A stretch of DNA of 36,727 nucleotides from positions 1 to 36,727 of the forward strand of contig CALBNV010000097.1 of the NCBI GenBank assembly GCA_937896895.1, in the 5' to 3' direction. The stretch's first letter is position 1, and the number at the start of each line of letters is the position of its first letter. Origin of the DNA: an uncultured Bacteroidales bacterium. GTDB lineage: Bacteria > Bacteroidota > Bacteroidia > Bacteroidales > F082. A program made the position numbers and the translations under genes. Below are positions 15,081-22,954 of this stretch, piece after piece. The notes below the pieces were generated by a model. It saw nothing but the letters and a program-made list of their open reading frames with translations, did not search any database and had not been told where the DNA came from.

Positions 15081-16685
15081 ATGGCAAAGAAATCTACCGA
15101 AACTGTCATCAATCTTGACAATATCCTGTTCAACTGCCGCGACATACTGCGTGCGGCACGAAATTCGGGTTCGTTTTTTGAAAAACGCGACATGATGCTC
15201 ACACTCATCTTCCTCCGTTTTATTGGAGAAAAATACGAAGATGGCGTAGCCAAGCTCCGTCAGCAACTGAAAGAAGACGGTCTGGACCCCGACAATGAGG
15301 AAATCATCAAGGCGTTTTTTGACGATGCCACCTTTACCGATGGCACCTACAATTTACCACCGGAGGCACGCTGGTCGAAGATTATCAACACGCCGGCACC
15401 GCAACTCAACGTGGCGCTCGACACCGCGTTACACAGCATCGCCACCGACTCCAGGCAACTGAAAGGGTGCTTTATTGAAGGCACCTTTACCACACGAAAT
15501 CTGGGAGCCAACGACATCAAGAAGTTGGTGGACGAAGTAAACAAAATCAGCCACAAGGCCTTTGGCGCAGAAAAAGACTTGATTGGCCGCGTTTACGAGT
15601 ATTTCCTGAAAGAGTTTGCCGTGAATGCCACCAAGGAAGAAGGCGAGTTCTACACGCCGCACGATGTAGTGCAGCTCATCGCCTCGATGATTGAGCCTTA
15701 CGCAGGCACGCTTTACGACCCGGCCTGCGGCTCAGGCGGCATGTTCATCCAGAGTGCCGAGCTAGTGAAGGCCAAGCAGGGCGACGTGAACCGCATCAAC
15801 ATTTACGGGCAGGAGAAGGAGTCGGCCACCTACCGTTTGGCGAAGATGAACCTCGCCCTACGCGGACTCAGCCACAATTTGGGAGAGACCTACGATTCCT
15901 CCTTCACAAACGACTTGCACAAGGGCTTGTATTTCGACTACATCATGGCCAATCCGCCGTTCAACCTGAAGGGCTGGTACAACGACAATCTGAAAAACGA
16001 CGCCCGCTGGGCCGACTATGTGACGCCGCCCGAAAGCAACGCCAACTACGCTTGGATTCTGCACATCCTTTCGCACCTGAAACCCGCCAATGGCGTGGCC
16101 GGTTTCCTGCTGGCCAACGGCGCGCTGAACGACAGCGACACGCTCGAAATCCGCAAGCGGTTGATACAGAACGACAAGGTGGAAGCCATCATCGTTCTGC
16201 CCAGAGAGCTGTTCATTACCACGGATATCAGCGTGACGCTTTGGATTTTGAACCAGAACAAGAAAGGCGGCGACTACCACGGCACGAAGCTCCGCAACCG
16301 CGAGCACGAGATTCTGTTTATGGACCTGCGCCAGTGGAACGAAAATCCGGTGAAGAACGAACAGAAGAAGAAGGTGCGTTTGCTGTCTGAGCAGATTGAG
16401 CGTGCCGCCGACATTTACCACACATGGCAAGGCGAAAGCACCGACGGCGCGGCCTACGAAGTGCCGGAGCTCTACCGCAGCGTGGGCATCAGCGAAATTG
16501 AAAGCAAGAACTGGACACTCACGCCCAGCAAGTATATCGAGTTCATCGACCACGACTTGGACATTGACTATCCGGCGGAGATGGCACGCATACAGAGCGA
16601 GATGAAACAGATTATGGCTGCCGAAAAGCGGTCGCAGAAAATGCTCGAAGAGGCGTTCAGAGGAATTGGCTATGGGATTGAGTAA
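15081..16685 (+). CDS. hsdM: Type I restriction-modification methyltransferase subunit HsdM
   Basis: 534 residues from the ATG at 15081 (MAKKSTETVINLDNILF). The long frame upstream has no family similarity and precedes the promoter box. The N-terminal helical HsdM domain (about 10-150) includes LRFIGEKYEDG. The N6-adenine methyltransferase domain has the SAM motif DPACGSGG at 213-220 and the catalytic NPPF at 291-294, followed by GWYND. It methylates adenine in the recognition site and pairs with HsdS, with HsdR for restriction. Its stop overlaps the ATG of a broken hsdS start (16672), the usual hsdM-hsdS coupling. Confidence 0.96.
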   Translation: MAKKSTETVINLDNILFNCRDILRAARNSGSFFEKRDMMLTLIFLRFIGEKYEDGVAKLRQQLKEDGLDPDNEEIIKAFFDDATFTDGTYNLPPEARWSKIINTPAPQLNVALDTALHSIATDSRQLKGCFIEGTFTTRNLGANDIKKLVDEVNKISHKAFGAEKDLIGRVYEYFLKEFAVNATKEEGEFYTPHDVVQLIASMIEPYAGTLYDPACGSGGMFIQSAELVKAKQGDVNRINIYGQEKESATYRLAKMNLALRGLSHNLGETYDSSFTNDLHKGLYFDYIMANPPFNLKGWYNDNLKNDARWADYVTPPESNANYAWILHILSHLKPANGVAGFLLANGALNDSDTLEIRKRLIQNDKVEAIIVLPRELFITTDISVTLWILNQNKKGGDYHGTKLRNREHEILFMDLRQWNENPVKNEQKKKVRLLSEQIERAADIYHTWQGESTDGAAYEVPELYRSVGISEIESKNWTLTPSKYIEFIDHDLDIDYPAEMARIQSEMKQIMAAEKRSQKMLEEAFRGIGYGIE

Positions 16686-16761
16686 ATACAAGATAAAACT
16701 CTCGACACTGCTGAGAGAAATTGCACCAAAAGCAGAAAGCGTTTTCGCAACCACCATGTGA
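16672..16761 (+). pseudogene. Truncated hsdS start overlapping hsdM
   Basis: The ATG at 16672 overlaps the hsdM end and encodes MGLSKYKIKLSTLLREIAP..., stopping after 29 residues. Its first eight residues are almost those of the intact HsdS at 18205 (MGLKKYKI), and hsdM-hsdS overlaps are typical. This therefore looks like the original position of hsdS, now reduced to a fragment. A second tiny frame (MEFISEKEADSELEKMV) follows from 16761 to 16814 and is not recognised. Confidence 0.55.
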
Positions 16762-16827
16762 TGGAATTTATCAGTGAAAAGGAGGCAGATTCCGAGTTGG
16801 AGAAAATGGTTTGATGTAAAAATAGTG

Positions 16828-16835
16828 TAATTTTG
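16828..16835 (+). promoter_or_regulatory. -7 box (TAATTTTG) ahead of the DUF1016 gene
   Basis: TAATTTTG matches TAnnTTTG exactly and lies 107 bases before the ATG at 16943. It gives the downstream nuclease and hsdS genes an hsdM-independent promoter. Confidence 0.45.
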
Positions 16836-16942
16836 CAGCATTCCAAGTCCCGATGAAAGAGGCCTACTAACGCACTGGCTTTCAGACCGAATGACGGAAT
16901 AGCGAAAACGAAACATAAATTACGAAGGAACATATCAACGTT

Positions 16943-18157
16943 ATGGATAAAGAAAAATCACTAATATCATTGACCGAAGCGGTTGAGGCGATCAAAACTG
17001 CAATCTTGCAAGGCCAGTACGAGGCATTGAAAGATGTAAACCGCGTGCAACTCGCAGTTTATTTTGCGATTGGAAAATATTTGTCGAAGAATACTCGCAA
17101 GATGGAATATGGAAGCGGGGCACTAAAAGCAATAAGTGAACAACTCCGCAAAGAAATGCCTGGATTGAGAGGTTATTCTGAAACAAGCTTGAAAAAGATG
17201 AGATTGTTTTATGAACATTGGAGAATGCTGGATTCAAATACGTGCGTTGCAACGCACGTATCAGATTCTGAAGAATCGTGCGTTATAACGCACGATTCTA
17301 TCAAAGAATTATCTATCAGCAATATAAATGATATTTCATCTGAAAATACGATTGACGTTTTCCGAACAATGACAATTCCAAATATTGTCAATTTCCCAAT
17401 CGAAGACTTCTTTAATGTACCCTTTTCTCATCACGTAGAAATATATAGAAATGTTGATGATATAAACGCTCGATATTACTACATACATCGCACTGCGGAA
17501 GAGCATCTTTCAGTCGATGCTCTTGAAAAAATCATCAAACAGCAGGCGTTTGAAAACCGGGACAAACTACCCAACAACTTTTCTCAAACCATTACAAATT
17601 CATATATGGCGCGCAAGGCGGTAATGATGTTCAAAGATTCGTACGCATTGGAGTTTGTCAATACGGAAGAAATTGGTGAACGTGATCGCCAGGATATTGA
17701 TGAGAGAGTTGTTGAACAAAGGATTGTCCAGAATATCAAAAACTTCATAATGACATTCGGGAAAGATTTCTCCTTTATTGGCAATCAATATCATTTGGAA
17801 GTGTATGGCGTTGAGTTTTTCCCCGATTTGTTGTTTTTTAATCGCGAGTTAAATTCCTTGGTAGTCGTTGAACTGAAACTGGGTGAATTCAAACCTGCCT
17901 ATCTTGCCCAACTGACCACCTATTTGCAAATTCTTGACGACCATGTGCGCAAGCCTCACGAAAATCCTTCAATAGGAATTGTGCTATGCAAATCTGCCAA
18001 CAAGGACTTTGTGGAATATGTTATTCAGAAATATACAAGTCCTATGGGCGTGGCCACCTATAAAACAGCCGCCGATATGCCGGAAGACTTACGGAAAGCA
18101 TTGCCCGATCTTGAAGATTTGAAAAGAATTATTAGTGACGAGGCGATGGAAAAATAG
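16943..18157 (+). CDS. DUF1016 (YhcG-like) PD-(D/E)XK nuclease-family protein
   Basis: 404 residues. The N-terminal DUF1016 helical domain (about 5-95) includes VYFAIGKYLS and GSGALKAISEQL...MPGLRGYSETSLKKMR. A variable linker (about 96-125) holds two copies of a CV(A/I)TH peptide encoded by perfect DNA palindromes. The C-terminal YhcG nuclease domain has the PD-(D/E)XK core FFPDLLFFNRELNSLVVVE followed by LK, then YLAQLTTYLQILDD and SIGIVLCKS. Relatives are often found inside type I restriction loci and defence islands. The activity is presumed DNA cleavage but is not established for this protein. It sits between hsdM and hsdS, with its own promoter. Confidence 0.85.
   Translation: MDKEKSLISLTEAVEAIKTAILQGQYEALKDVNRVQLAVYFAIGKYLSKNTRKMEYGSGALKAISEQLRKEMPGLRGYSETSLKKMRLFYEHWRMLDSNTCVATHVSDSEESCVITHDSIKELSISNINDISSENTIDVFRTMTIPNIVNFPIEDFFNVPFSHHVEIYRNVDDINARYYYIHRTAEEHLSVDALEKIIKQQAFENRDKLPNNFSQTITNSYMARKAVMMFKDSYALEFVNTEEIGERDRQDIDERVVEQRIVQNIKNFIMTFGKDFSFIGNQYHLEVYGVEFFPDLLFFNRELNSLVVVELKLGEFKPAYLAQLTTYLQILDDHVRKPHENPSIGIVLCKSANKDFVEYVIQKYTSPMGVATYKTAADMPEDLRKALPDLEDLKRIISDEAMEK
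17238..17299. repeat. Two in-frame perfect palindromes with a shared core
   Basis: 17238-17261 is a perfect 24-base palindrome (half ATACGTGCGTTG). 17272-17299 is a perfect 28-base palindrome (half AGAATCGTGCGTTA). Both share CGTGCGTT..AACGCACG around different centres. They lie in the linker between the two domains of the DUF1016 protein and encode CVATH and CVITH. Confidence 0.9.
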
Positions 18158-18204
18158 AATATTCAATCACGCAGAAAAATACATTTATCAAAGAGGAACA
18201 GATT

Positions 18205-19332
18205 ATGGGATTGAAGAAATACAAAATTGGTGATTTAATTGAACTTGTTCAAGAGTCCAACACGGAATTGAAATTTGGGCCTGATGATGTAATGGGAATG
18301 ACAATTACAAAAGAAATCATTCCTACAAAAGCTGATGTCAACGGAGCGGACCTGTCCAAGTATATTATTGTAAGACCAAATGAGTTTATCTATAATCCCA
18401 GAACTCATGGTAAGAAAATTGGATTTGGATATAATAGCCTTGGAAAGTCATTTATTATTAGTTGGAACAACATCGCTTTTAGAATCAAGCCTTCGATGAT
18501 TGGCGTCATTCTCCCCGATTATCTTTTCTTGCATTTTAATAGAAGTGAATGGGACAGAGAAGCGTGCTATCGTTCTTGGGGAAGTTCAACCGAAGTCTTT
18601 TCTTGGGACGCTTTATGTGATATGCAATTAGACCTTCCTTCGCTCGACATCCAGCAGAAGTACGTGGACGTATATAACGCGATGTTGGCCAACCAGCAGA
18701 CTTACGAGCGCGGCCTGGAGGATTTGAAACTCGTGTGCGACGGATATATCGACAAACTCAAGCATCAAAACAAACTTGTGGAAATCGGTAATTTTGTTAC
18801 TCAAATAGATAACAGAAATTTTGACAATCATCCATATCGTTTTACTGGATTAAGTATGGATAATTATTTTATTGATTCCATTGCTGATTCTAATGAACTC
18901 GACTTTAGCAAATATAAAATTGTTACTCCTGATGAATATGGTGCTGTTTTGATGAAAGTTGGAAGAGATTGTCGATTAACGATAGCCAGGAATACTTCAG
19001 ATGAAAATTATCTGATTTCGCCAGCTTATTACACATTCAAAATCCATGGTATTAATCCAGAATATTTTATGGTAAATGTTAATCGCCCAGAATTTGAGCG
19101 GAAAGGTTGGTTCGCTTGTGATGCAAGTGCAAGAGGAAGTCTTTCATGGAATAGATTTCTTAGTCTAGAAATCCCGAATGCTACAGAAGATGAACAGAAT
19201 ACCATTAGTGAATTATACAAAGTACAAATGGCGAGATTTGCAATCAACGAGCAGTTGAAAGCGCAAATCAAGGACATTTGTCCGATATTGATAAAAGGGA
19301 GTATTGAGGAAGGGAGAAAGGAACGAAAATAG
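18205..19332 (+). CDS. hsdS: Type I restriction-modification specificity subunit HsdS
   Basis: 375 residues. Two target-recognition domains (about 1-145 and 190-325) are separated by a helical spacer (about 146-188: DIQQKYVDVYNAMLANQQ, then TYERGLEDLK) and followed by a second helical spacer (about 330-370: NTISELYKVQMARFAINEQL). This is the usual two-TRD architecture; each TRD reads half of a bipartite site. The DNA of the first spacer (about 18640-18775) is clearly GC-richer than the AT-rich TRDs on both sides, consistent with TRD exchange around a conserved spacer. The recognition sequence cannot be predicted. Unlike the usual arrangement it is not adjacent to hsdM. Confidence 0.93.
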   Translation: MGLKKYKIGDLIELVQESNTELKFGPDDVMGMTITKEIIPTKADVNGADLSKYIIVRPNEFIYNPRTHGKKIGFGYNSLGKSFIISWNNIAFRIKPSMIGVILPDYLFLHFNRSEWDREACYRSWGSSTEVFSWDALCDMQLDLPSLDIQQKYVDVYNAMLANQQTYERGLEDLKLVCDGYIDKLKHQNKLVEIGNFVTQIDNRNFDNHPYRFTGLSMDNYFIDSIADSNELDFSKYKIVTPDEYGAVLMKVGRDCRLTIARNTSDENYLISPAYYTFKIHGINPEYFMVNVNRPEFERKGWFACDASARGSLSWNRFLSLEIPNATEDEQNTISELYKVQMARFAINEQLKAQIKDICPILIKGSIEEGRKERK

Positions 19333-19465
19333 TTTGCCCCGGTGCTGGTGTGGCGGCACAAGGAAAGAGTAAAAATCATTATTGTAATTTTACATCGTTA
19401 ATTGAAACTGCAAACCGAGAAGTAGTATTTATAACTAGAATTCAGCCCAAAATACCATATTTGTC

Positions 19466-20530
19466 ATGGATACTAAGTTGAAAAGAATAAAGAAAAATCA
19501 TGATAATAATCAATTTCGCAGAAAAATTCGTTTTAAGCGAAATAAAAGGAATCATAACCGTAGTCTTCTTGGGTTAAGTAAAGCACAAAGAAGACTTAAG
19601 CATGTTCAAAACAGATTCCATGATTACAAAAAGATAAAAGCTCCAAATCAATTTTCTTTGTTGGAAAATACTGAAGGTGTATTGGACTTCATAAGCAAGA
19701 TAGATCGTTGTTTTGAAAATAAGAAAAAAGTGTTTATTCAAATGGAAGACACTTATTCTATTTCATATGATGCTATTGTGGTGTTATTGTCAAAATTAAT
19801 TCAATTCAAAGCAAAAAAAATTGACTTTAATGGTAGTTTCCCTAAAGATAAAAATGCAGAATCAATATTAAAAGGTTCTGGATTTTTAGAATATTTGTAT
19901 AAGAATTTTAACGATGAAGATACATATACTTTCGATAAGAAAATATACACGCATGCAAATAAGAATGTGAATTCTGCTCTTTCTAGCAAAATTATTGAAA
20001 ATGCAAGTGTAAAACTGTGGTCACAACCAAGACGATGTCCAGGACTACAAAGAGTATTTATTGAATTGATGCAGAATACAAATAATCATGCCTCTAATCA
20101 ACAAAAAGGAGAAAAATTGTGGTGGTCTTCAATTGTACATGATAAAGAAAAAGATAAAATATGTTTCTCTTTTATAGATTACGGTGTTGGTATAATAGAT
20201 AGTTTAAGAAATAAGAAAAATGGTAAGTTCGCAAAAATTTTGGACAAAATAACAAAGATTTTTAGTCCTAAAAATAATGCTGATATTTTGAAATTATTAT
20301 TGGAAGGCAAAATTCATGAACTTATAAAGGAACAAGCTTATAATAGAGGAAAGGGGCTACCAGGCATATATAAAGCTTATAAGAATAATGCTATTTCTAA
20401 TTTAATAGTTATTACAAATGATGTATATGCAAATGTTGATAAAGATGATTATAAAGAAATGACAAACAATTTGACGGGAACTTTTGTTTATTGGGAATTA
20501 AATAAAAATAATAAAAGCATAATAAATTAA
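19466..20530 (+). CDS. STAS-like/GHKL ATPase with basic N-terminal tail (cassette gene 1)
   Basis: 354 residues. Residues 1-60 are extremely basic (KRIKK, RRKIRFKRNKRNHNR, QRRLKHVQNR), suggesting nucleic-acid or ribosome contact. Residues about 62-150 look like a STAS fold (KKVFIQMEDTYSISYDAIVV, then LLSKL; ILKGSGFLEYL). Residues about 175-345 form a GHKL (histidine-kinase-like) ATPase: N box ELMQNTNNHA (E200, N204, H208), G1 box DYGVGI (238-243), G2 box GKGLPGI (295-301) and a C-terminal TGTFVYWEL. There is no phospho-acceptor His domain, so it is not a classical sensor kinase and is closer to anti-sigma/partner-switching ATPases. Its stop abuts the next gene. Strongly AT-rich, unlike hsdM and hsdR. 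No clear promoter; CATATTTG at 19456-19463 is too close to the ATG. Confidence 0.8.
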   Translation: MDTKLKRIKKNHDNNQFRRKIRFKRNKRNHNRSLLGLSKAQRRLKHVQNRFHDYKKIKAPNQFSLLENTEGVLDFISKIDRCFENKKKVFIQMEDTYSISYDAIVVLLSKLIQFKAKKIDFNGSFPKDKNAESILKGSGFLEYLYKNFNDEDTYTFDKKIYTHANKNVNSALSSKIIENASVKLWSQPRRCPGLQRVFIELMQNTNNHASNQQKGEKLWWSSIVHDKEKDKICFSFIDYGVGIIDSLRNKKNGKFAKILDKITKIFSPKNNADILKLLLEGKIHELIKEQAYNRGKGLPGIYKAYKNNAISNLIVITNDVYANVDKDDYKEMTNNLTGTFVYWELNKNNKSIIN

Positions 20531-20539
20531 GTGAAGAAT

Positions 20540-20881
20540 ATGGAACCAATTATTGTAAAAATTTCAACGGATTTTAGTGCTACTCCGGGAGCACGGTACC
20601 AAGAGGAAGGAGATTTTTCTGGTGAAGAATTTCGTGAGAATGTACTGTTTCCTAAGTTTAAAAATGCGAAAGAAAGTGGATGCAAATTAAGAGTTGATCT
20701 TGATGGAACAGCAGGTTTGGGAACTTCTTTTTTAGAAGAATCTTTTGGTGGATTGATTAGAACAAATCATGTGGATTATGATGAACTCATAAAAATAATT
20801 GAGTTCATTTCTGACGAAAATCCAGATTATATTGACGAAATCAATGACTATTTAAGAGATGCATATGAAAAAACTAAATAA
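20540..20881 (+). CDS. STAS-like DUF4325 protein (cassette gene 2)
   Basis: 113 residues from the ATG at 20540. A GTG at 20531, immediately after the previous stop, is the alternative start (116 residues). Features of DUF4325 are visible: ARYQEEGDFSGEEFRENVLF near the N-terminus, then LRVDLDGTAGLGTSFLEESF followed by GGLIR. The latter is the STAS beta-strand/helix that in anti-anti-sigma factors carries the phosphorylation site; here the loop contains T and S residues. DUF4325 proteins are known mainly as neighbours of GHKL ATPases. I infer that it is the binding partner or substrate of the ATPase encoded just upstream. The gene overlaps the start of the next gene by 17 to 23 bases. Confidence 0.8.
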   Translation: MEPIIVKISTDFSATPGARYQEEGDFSGEEFRENVLFPKFKNAKESGCKLRVDLDGTAGLGTSFLEESFGGLIRTNHVDYDELIKIIEFISDENPDYIDEINDYLRDAYEKTK

Positions 20882-21455
20882 GAAACAATTTCTGATTTAT
20901 TTCTCTATTTTCGGCATTGGGATAGTCATAGGTGATCTGATTGAGTGGGGATGTTTCAATTTAGATAATAGCATCAGCATTATTGATGCTCTGAGTCTAT
21001 TTGTTACAGTAGGATTAACTATTTACATAGCGACAATTTTAGACAAAGAATCCAAAAACAAACAATTTGAAGTAGATTTAATTGTGGAGCAAATAAATGA
21101 GGTTGAGAATATATTGAAAGAAATAGATTCACTCATTAGACAAAAGCCATCTTATAACGAAGTTAATTTAAAAATACATAGTATAGGTTTGGTTAAGCAA
21201 AATATTTTTGATTTGTTGAAAACTGTTTTAGAAAAAGATGATTTAGAGAAATATGAAATTGCTTTTAAAAAGAAATATAAAGGCATAAAAGACTTGTTGA
21301 CAAATACTCCTATTGATAAAAGTGATAAGTCGAAAATATCTATGTGCAAAGGTCTCGTCTCTTATACGGATGATAGGATTAAAGAAATTGTAACAGAAAC
21401 ATATTCCTTTAGAGCAGAGATGGTGAAACTGAAATTATTTGTAATGCAACAATAA
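20865..21455 (+). CDS. Two-TM membrane protein with coiled-coil-like cytoplasmic domain (cassette gene 3)
   Basis: 196 residues from the ATG at 20865 (MKKLNKKQF); an ATG at 20859 would add two residues. It overlaps the 3' end of the DUF4325 gene, implying translational coupling. Two hydrophobic helices, about 7-26 (FLIYFSIFGIGIVIGDLI) and 38-58 (IDALSLFVTVGLTIYIATIL), are followed by a lysine/glutamate-rich helical region (LDKESKNKQFEVDLIVEQIN and on) that looks like a coiled coil. No known family or enzyme motif is recognised. The topology is that of small membrane effectors or membrane anchors in defence cassettes, but function is not shown by the sequence. AT-rich like its two partners. 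Confidence 0.7.
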   Translation: MKKLNKKQFLIYFSIFGIGIVIGDLIEWGCFNLDNSISIIDALSLFVTVGLTIYIATILDKESKNKQFEVDLIVEQINEVENILKEIDSLIRQKPSYNEVNLKIHSIGLVKQNIFDLLKTVLEKDDLEKYEIAFKKKYKGIKDLLTNTPIDKSDKSKISMCKGLVSYTDDRIKEIVTETYSFRAEMVKLKLFVMQQ

Positions 21456-21506
21456 AATTTCTTTCCAATCCTCAAAACTTTGGAATGAAAAAAACAGATA
21501 AAATGG

Positions 21507-21529
21507 TACATTTGCAGACAATATATTGT
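21507..21529 (+). promoter_or_regulatory. -7 box (TACATTTG) and adjoining palindrome ahead of the AlbA_2 gene
   Basis: TACATTTG at 21507-21514 is a perfect TAnnTTTG match, 29 bases before the ATG at 21544. A TTTG at 21479-21482 is slightly far at 24 bases. The perfect 12-base palindrome ACAATATATTGT at 21518-21529 overlaps the expected transcription start, a good place for an operator. The downstream AlbA_2 gene and hsdR are seven bases apart and probably share this promoter. Confidence 0.5.
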
Positions 21530-21543
21530 AACGGTTTATAGCA

Positions 21544-22947
21544 ATGAGATTGAACATAGACGAAAGTCAGAACATAGAATACAAAGAGTCGTGGAACGAC
21601 AAGTATTTGGAATGGATTTGCGGTTTTGCCAATGCGCAAGGCGGCAGAATTTACATTGGTGTGAACGATAACCATGAGGTGGTCGGCGTGTTGGATAGCA
21701 AGCGGCTTTTGGAAGATATTCCAAACAAGATAGTTACTCATCTTGGCATTGTGGCTGACGTGAACCTGCATAAGGCCGAAGAACTTGACTATATTGACAT
21801 TGCTGTCCAACCGAGCAGCGTGCCTATTAGTTATCGCGGACACTACCATTATCGTAGCGGCAGTACTAAACAGGAACTGAAAGGCTTGGCCTTGCAAGAG
21901 TTTATCCTGCGGAAGATGGGACGCTCGTGGGATGATATTGGTCATACTAAGGCTACGATTGATGCCATCGACAGGGATGCAATAGATTATTTCCTGAAGA
22001 AAGGAATTACAGCAGGCCGTATTGATTCGGACGAATTGTCGGAATCGACTCACGATGTGCTTGACAACCTCAATCTCCTTGATGACGATGGCAATTTGAA
22101 AAATGCCGCTTTGTTGTTGTTCGCCAAAAAACCTCAGAAGTACTTTACAAGTGTGGAATTTCAGATAGGTAGATTTGGAAAAGATGAAGGCGACCTGCTT
22201 GAACAGGATATCATAGCAGGCAATATCATCCAAATGGCAGACAAGGTGATGGAAGTGCTGAAATTCAAGTATCTTCATGCTCCAATACGTTTTGAAGGCA
22301 TGCAACGCATTGAGACATTGGAAATTCCTGATAAGGCTTTTCGTGAAATCCTTTACAATGCCATCGCCCATAAACTGTATTCAGGTGCTGCTATCCAGAT
22401 GCACGTGTATGATGACCGCATTGAAGTGTGGAACGAAGGAGAACTTCCGGAAGGATATACCACGGAAACGCTTTTGCGTCGCCATTCGTCAAAGCCTCGT
22501 AACAAAAATATTGCTTTCACTTTCTTCAAGGCGGGTTTCATTGATAAATGGGGGCTTGGCTACAAAAAGATTATGGAAGGCTTCAAGGAAGCAGGAATGA
22601 AACTGCCAACTGTCGAACAGATTGACGGAGGCGTGAGGGTGACGGTTTGGAGACAAAATGTCACCAGTGATGTCACCAGTGATGTCACCAGTGATGTCAC
22701 CAGTGATGTCGTAAGTTTGTCGCAAGTTCAATTGACTGATAGACAAAAGAAAATATTAGAAATGATAAAACTGGACGCGACTGTCTCAGCAAACCGGATG
22801 TCGGAAGAATTATCGGTTGTTATGAGAACCATTAGGAGAGACCTTTCTAAATTGCAAGAAATGGGTCTGGTTGCTCACGAGGGCAATACCAGTGCCGGAC
22901 GATGGGTAATCTTACAAAACAACTTTACTCAAAACAATGAAAAATAA
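21544..22947 (+). CDS. AlbA_2 (Schlafen AAA_4-like) protein with GHKL-type and winged-helix domains
   Basis: 467 residues. The N-terminal AlbA_2/Schlafen-like domain (about 6-120) has the typical ESQNIEYKESW and GFANAQGGRIYIGVNDN. The middle HATPase_c_4-like domain (about 255-370) has FREILYNAIAHKLYSGAAI, the IEVWNEGELPEG strand and GLGYKKI. A VTSD tandem repeat linker follows (about 376-392). The C-terminal winged helix (about 399-455: LTDRQKKILEMIK and MRTIRRDLSKLQEMGLV) can bind DNA. Such proteins are annotated as putative transcriptional regulators or ATP-dependent helicase-like proteins and are frequent in type I loci of Bacteroides. Being seven bases upstream of hsdR, it may control restriction subunit synthesis (inference). 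Confidence 0.85.
   Translation: MRLNIDESQNIEYKESWNDKYLEWICGFANAQGGRIYIGVNDNHEVVGVLDSKRLLEDIPNKIVTHLGIVADVNLHKAEELDYIDIAVQPSSVPISYRGHYHYRSGSTKQELKGLALQEFILRKMGRSWDDIGHTKATIDAIDRDAIDYFLKKGITAGRIDSDELSESTHDVLDNLNLLDDDGNLKNAALLLFAKKPQKYFTSVEFQIGRFGKDEGDLLEQDIIAGNIIQMADKVMEVLKFKYLHAPIRFEGMQRIETLEIPDKAFREILYNAIAHKLYSGAAIQMHVYDDRIEVWNEGELPEGYTTETLLRRHSSKPRNKNIAFTFFKAGFIDKWGLGYKKIMEGFKEAGMKLPTVEQIDGGVRVTVWRQNVTSDVTSDVTSDVTSDVVSLSQVQLTDRQKKILEMIKLDATVSANRMSEELSVVMRTIRRDLSKLQEMGLVAHEGNTSAGRWVILQNNFTQNNEK
22667..22719 (+). repeat. In-frame 12-base tandem repeat (GATGTCACCAGT)
   Basis: Four full copies plus a partial one encode repeated VTSD between the ATPase-like and winged-helix domains of the AlbA_2 protein. 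The unit is a multiple of three, so gain or loss of copies keeps the frame. Each unit contains TCACCAGTGA, whose TCAC/GTGA arms are self-complementary. Confidence 0.9.
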
Positions 22948-22954
22948 TTAGTCA

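Noticed and set aside
15858..16916. Long minus-strand frame overlapping hsdM
   Set aside because: Shadow of hsdM codon bias. Its composition matches antisense translation and there is no promoter or start context.
16838..16933. Minus-strand frame (IPSFGLKASALVGLFHRDLE) before the DUF1016 gene
   Set aside because: It resembles peptides often called from repeated intergenic DNA in Bacteroidales, but I could not support a gene or define repeat borders.
17238..17299. CRISPR-like or terminator reading of the twin palindromes
   Set aside because: Only two copies, no spacers of regular length, no T-run, and both lie inside an intact coding frame.
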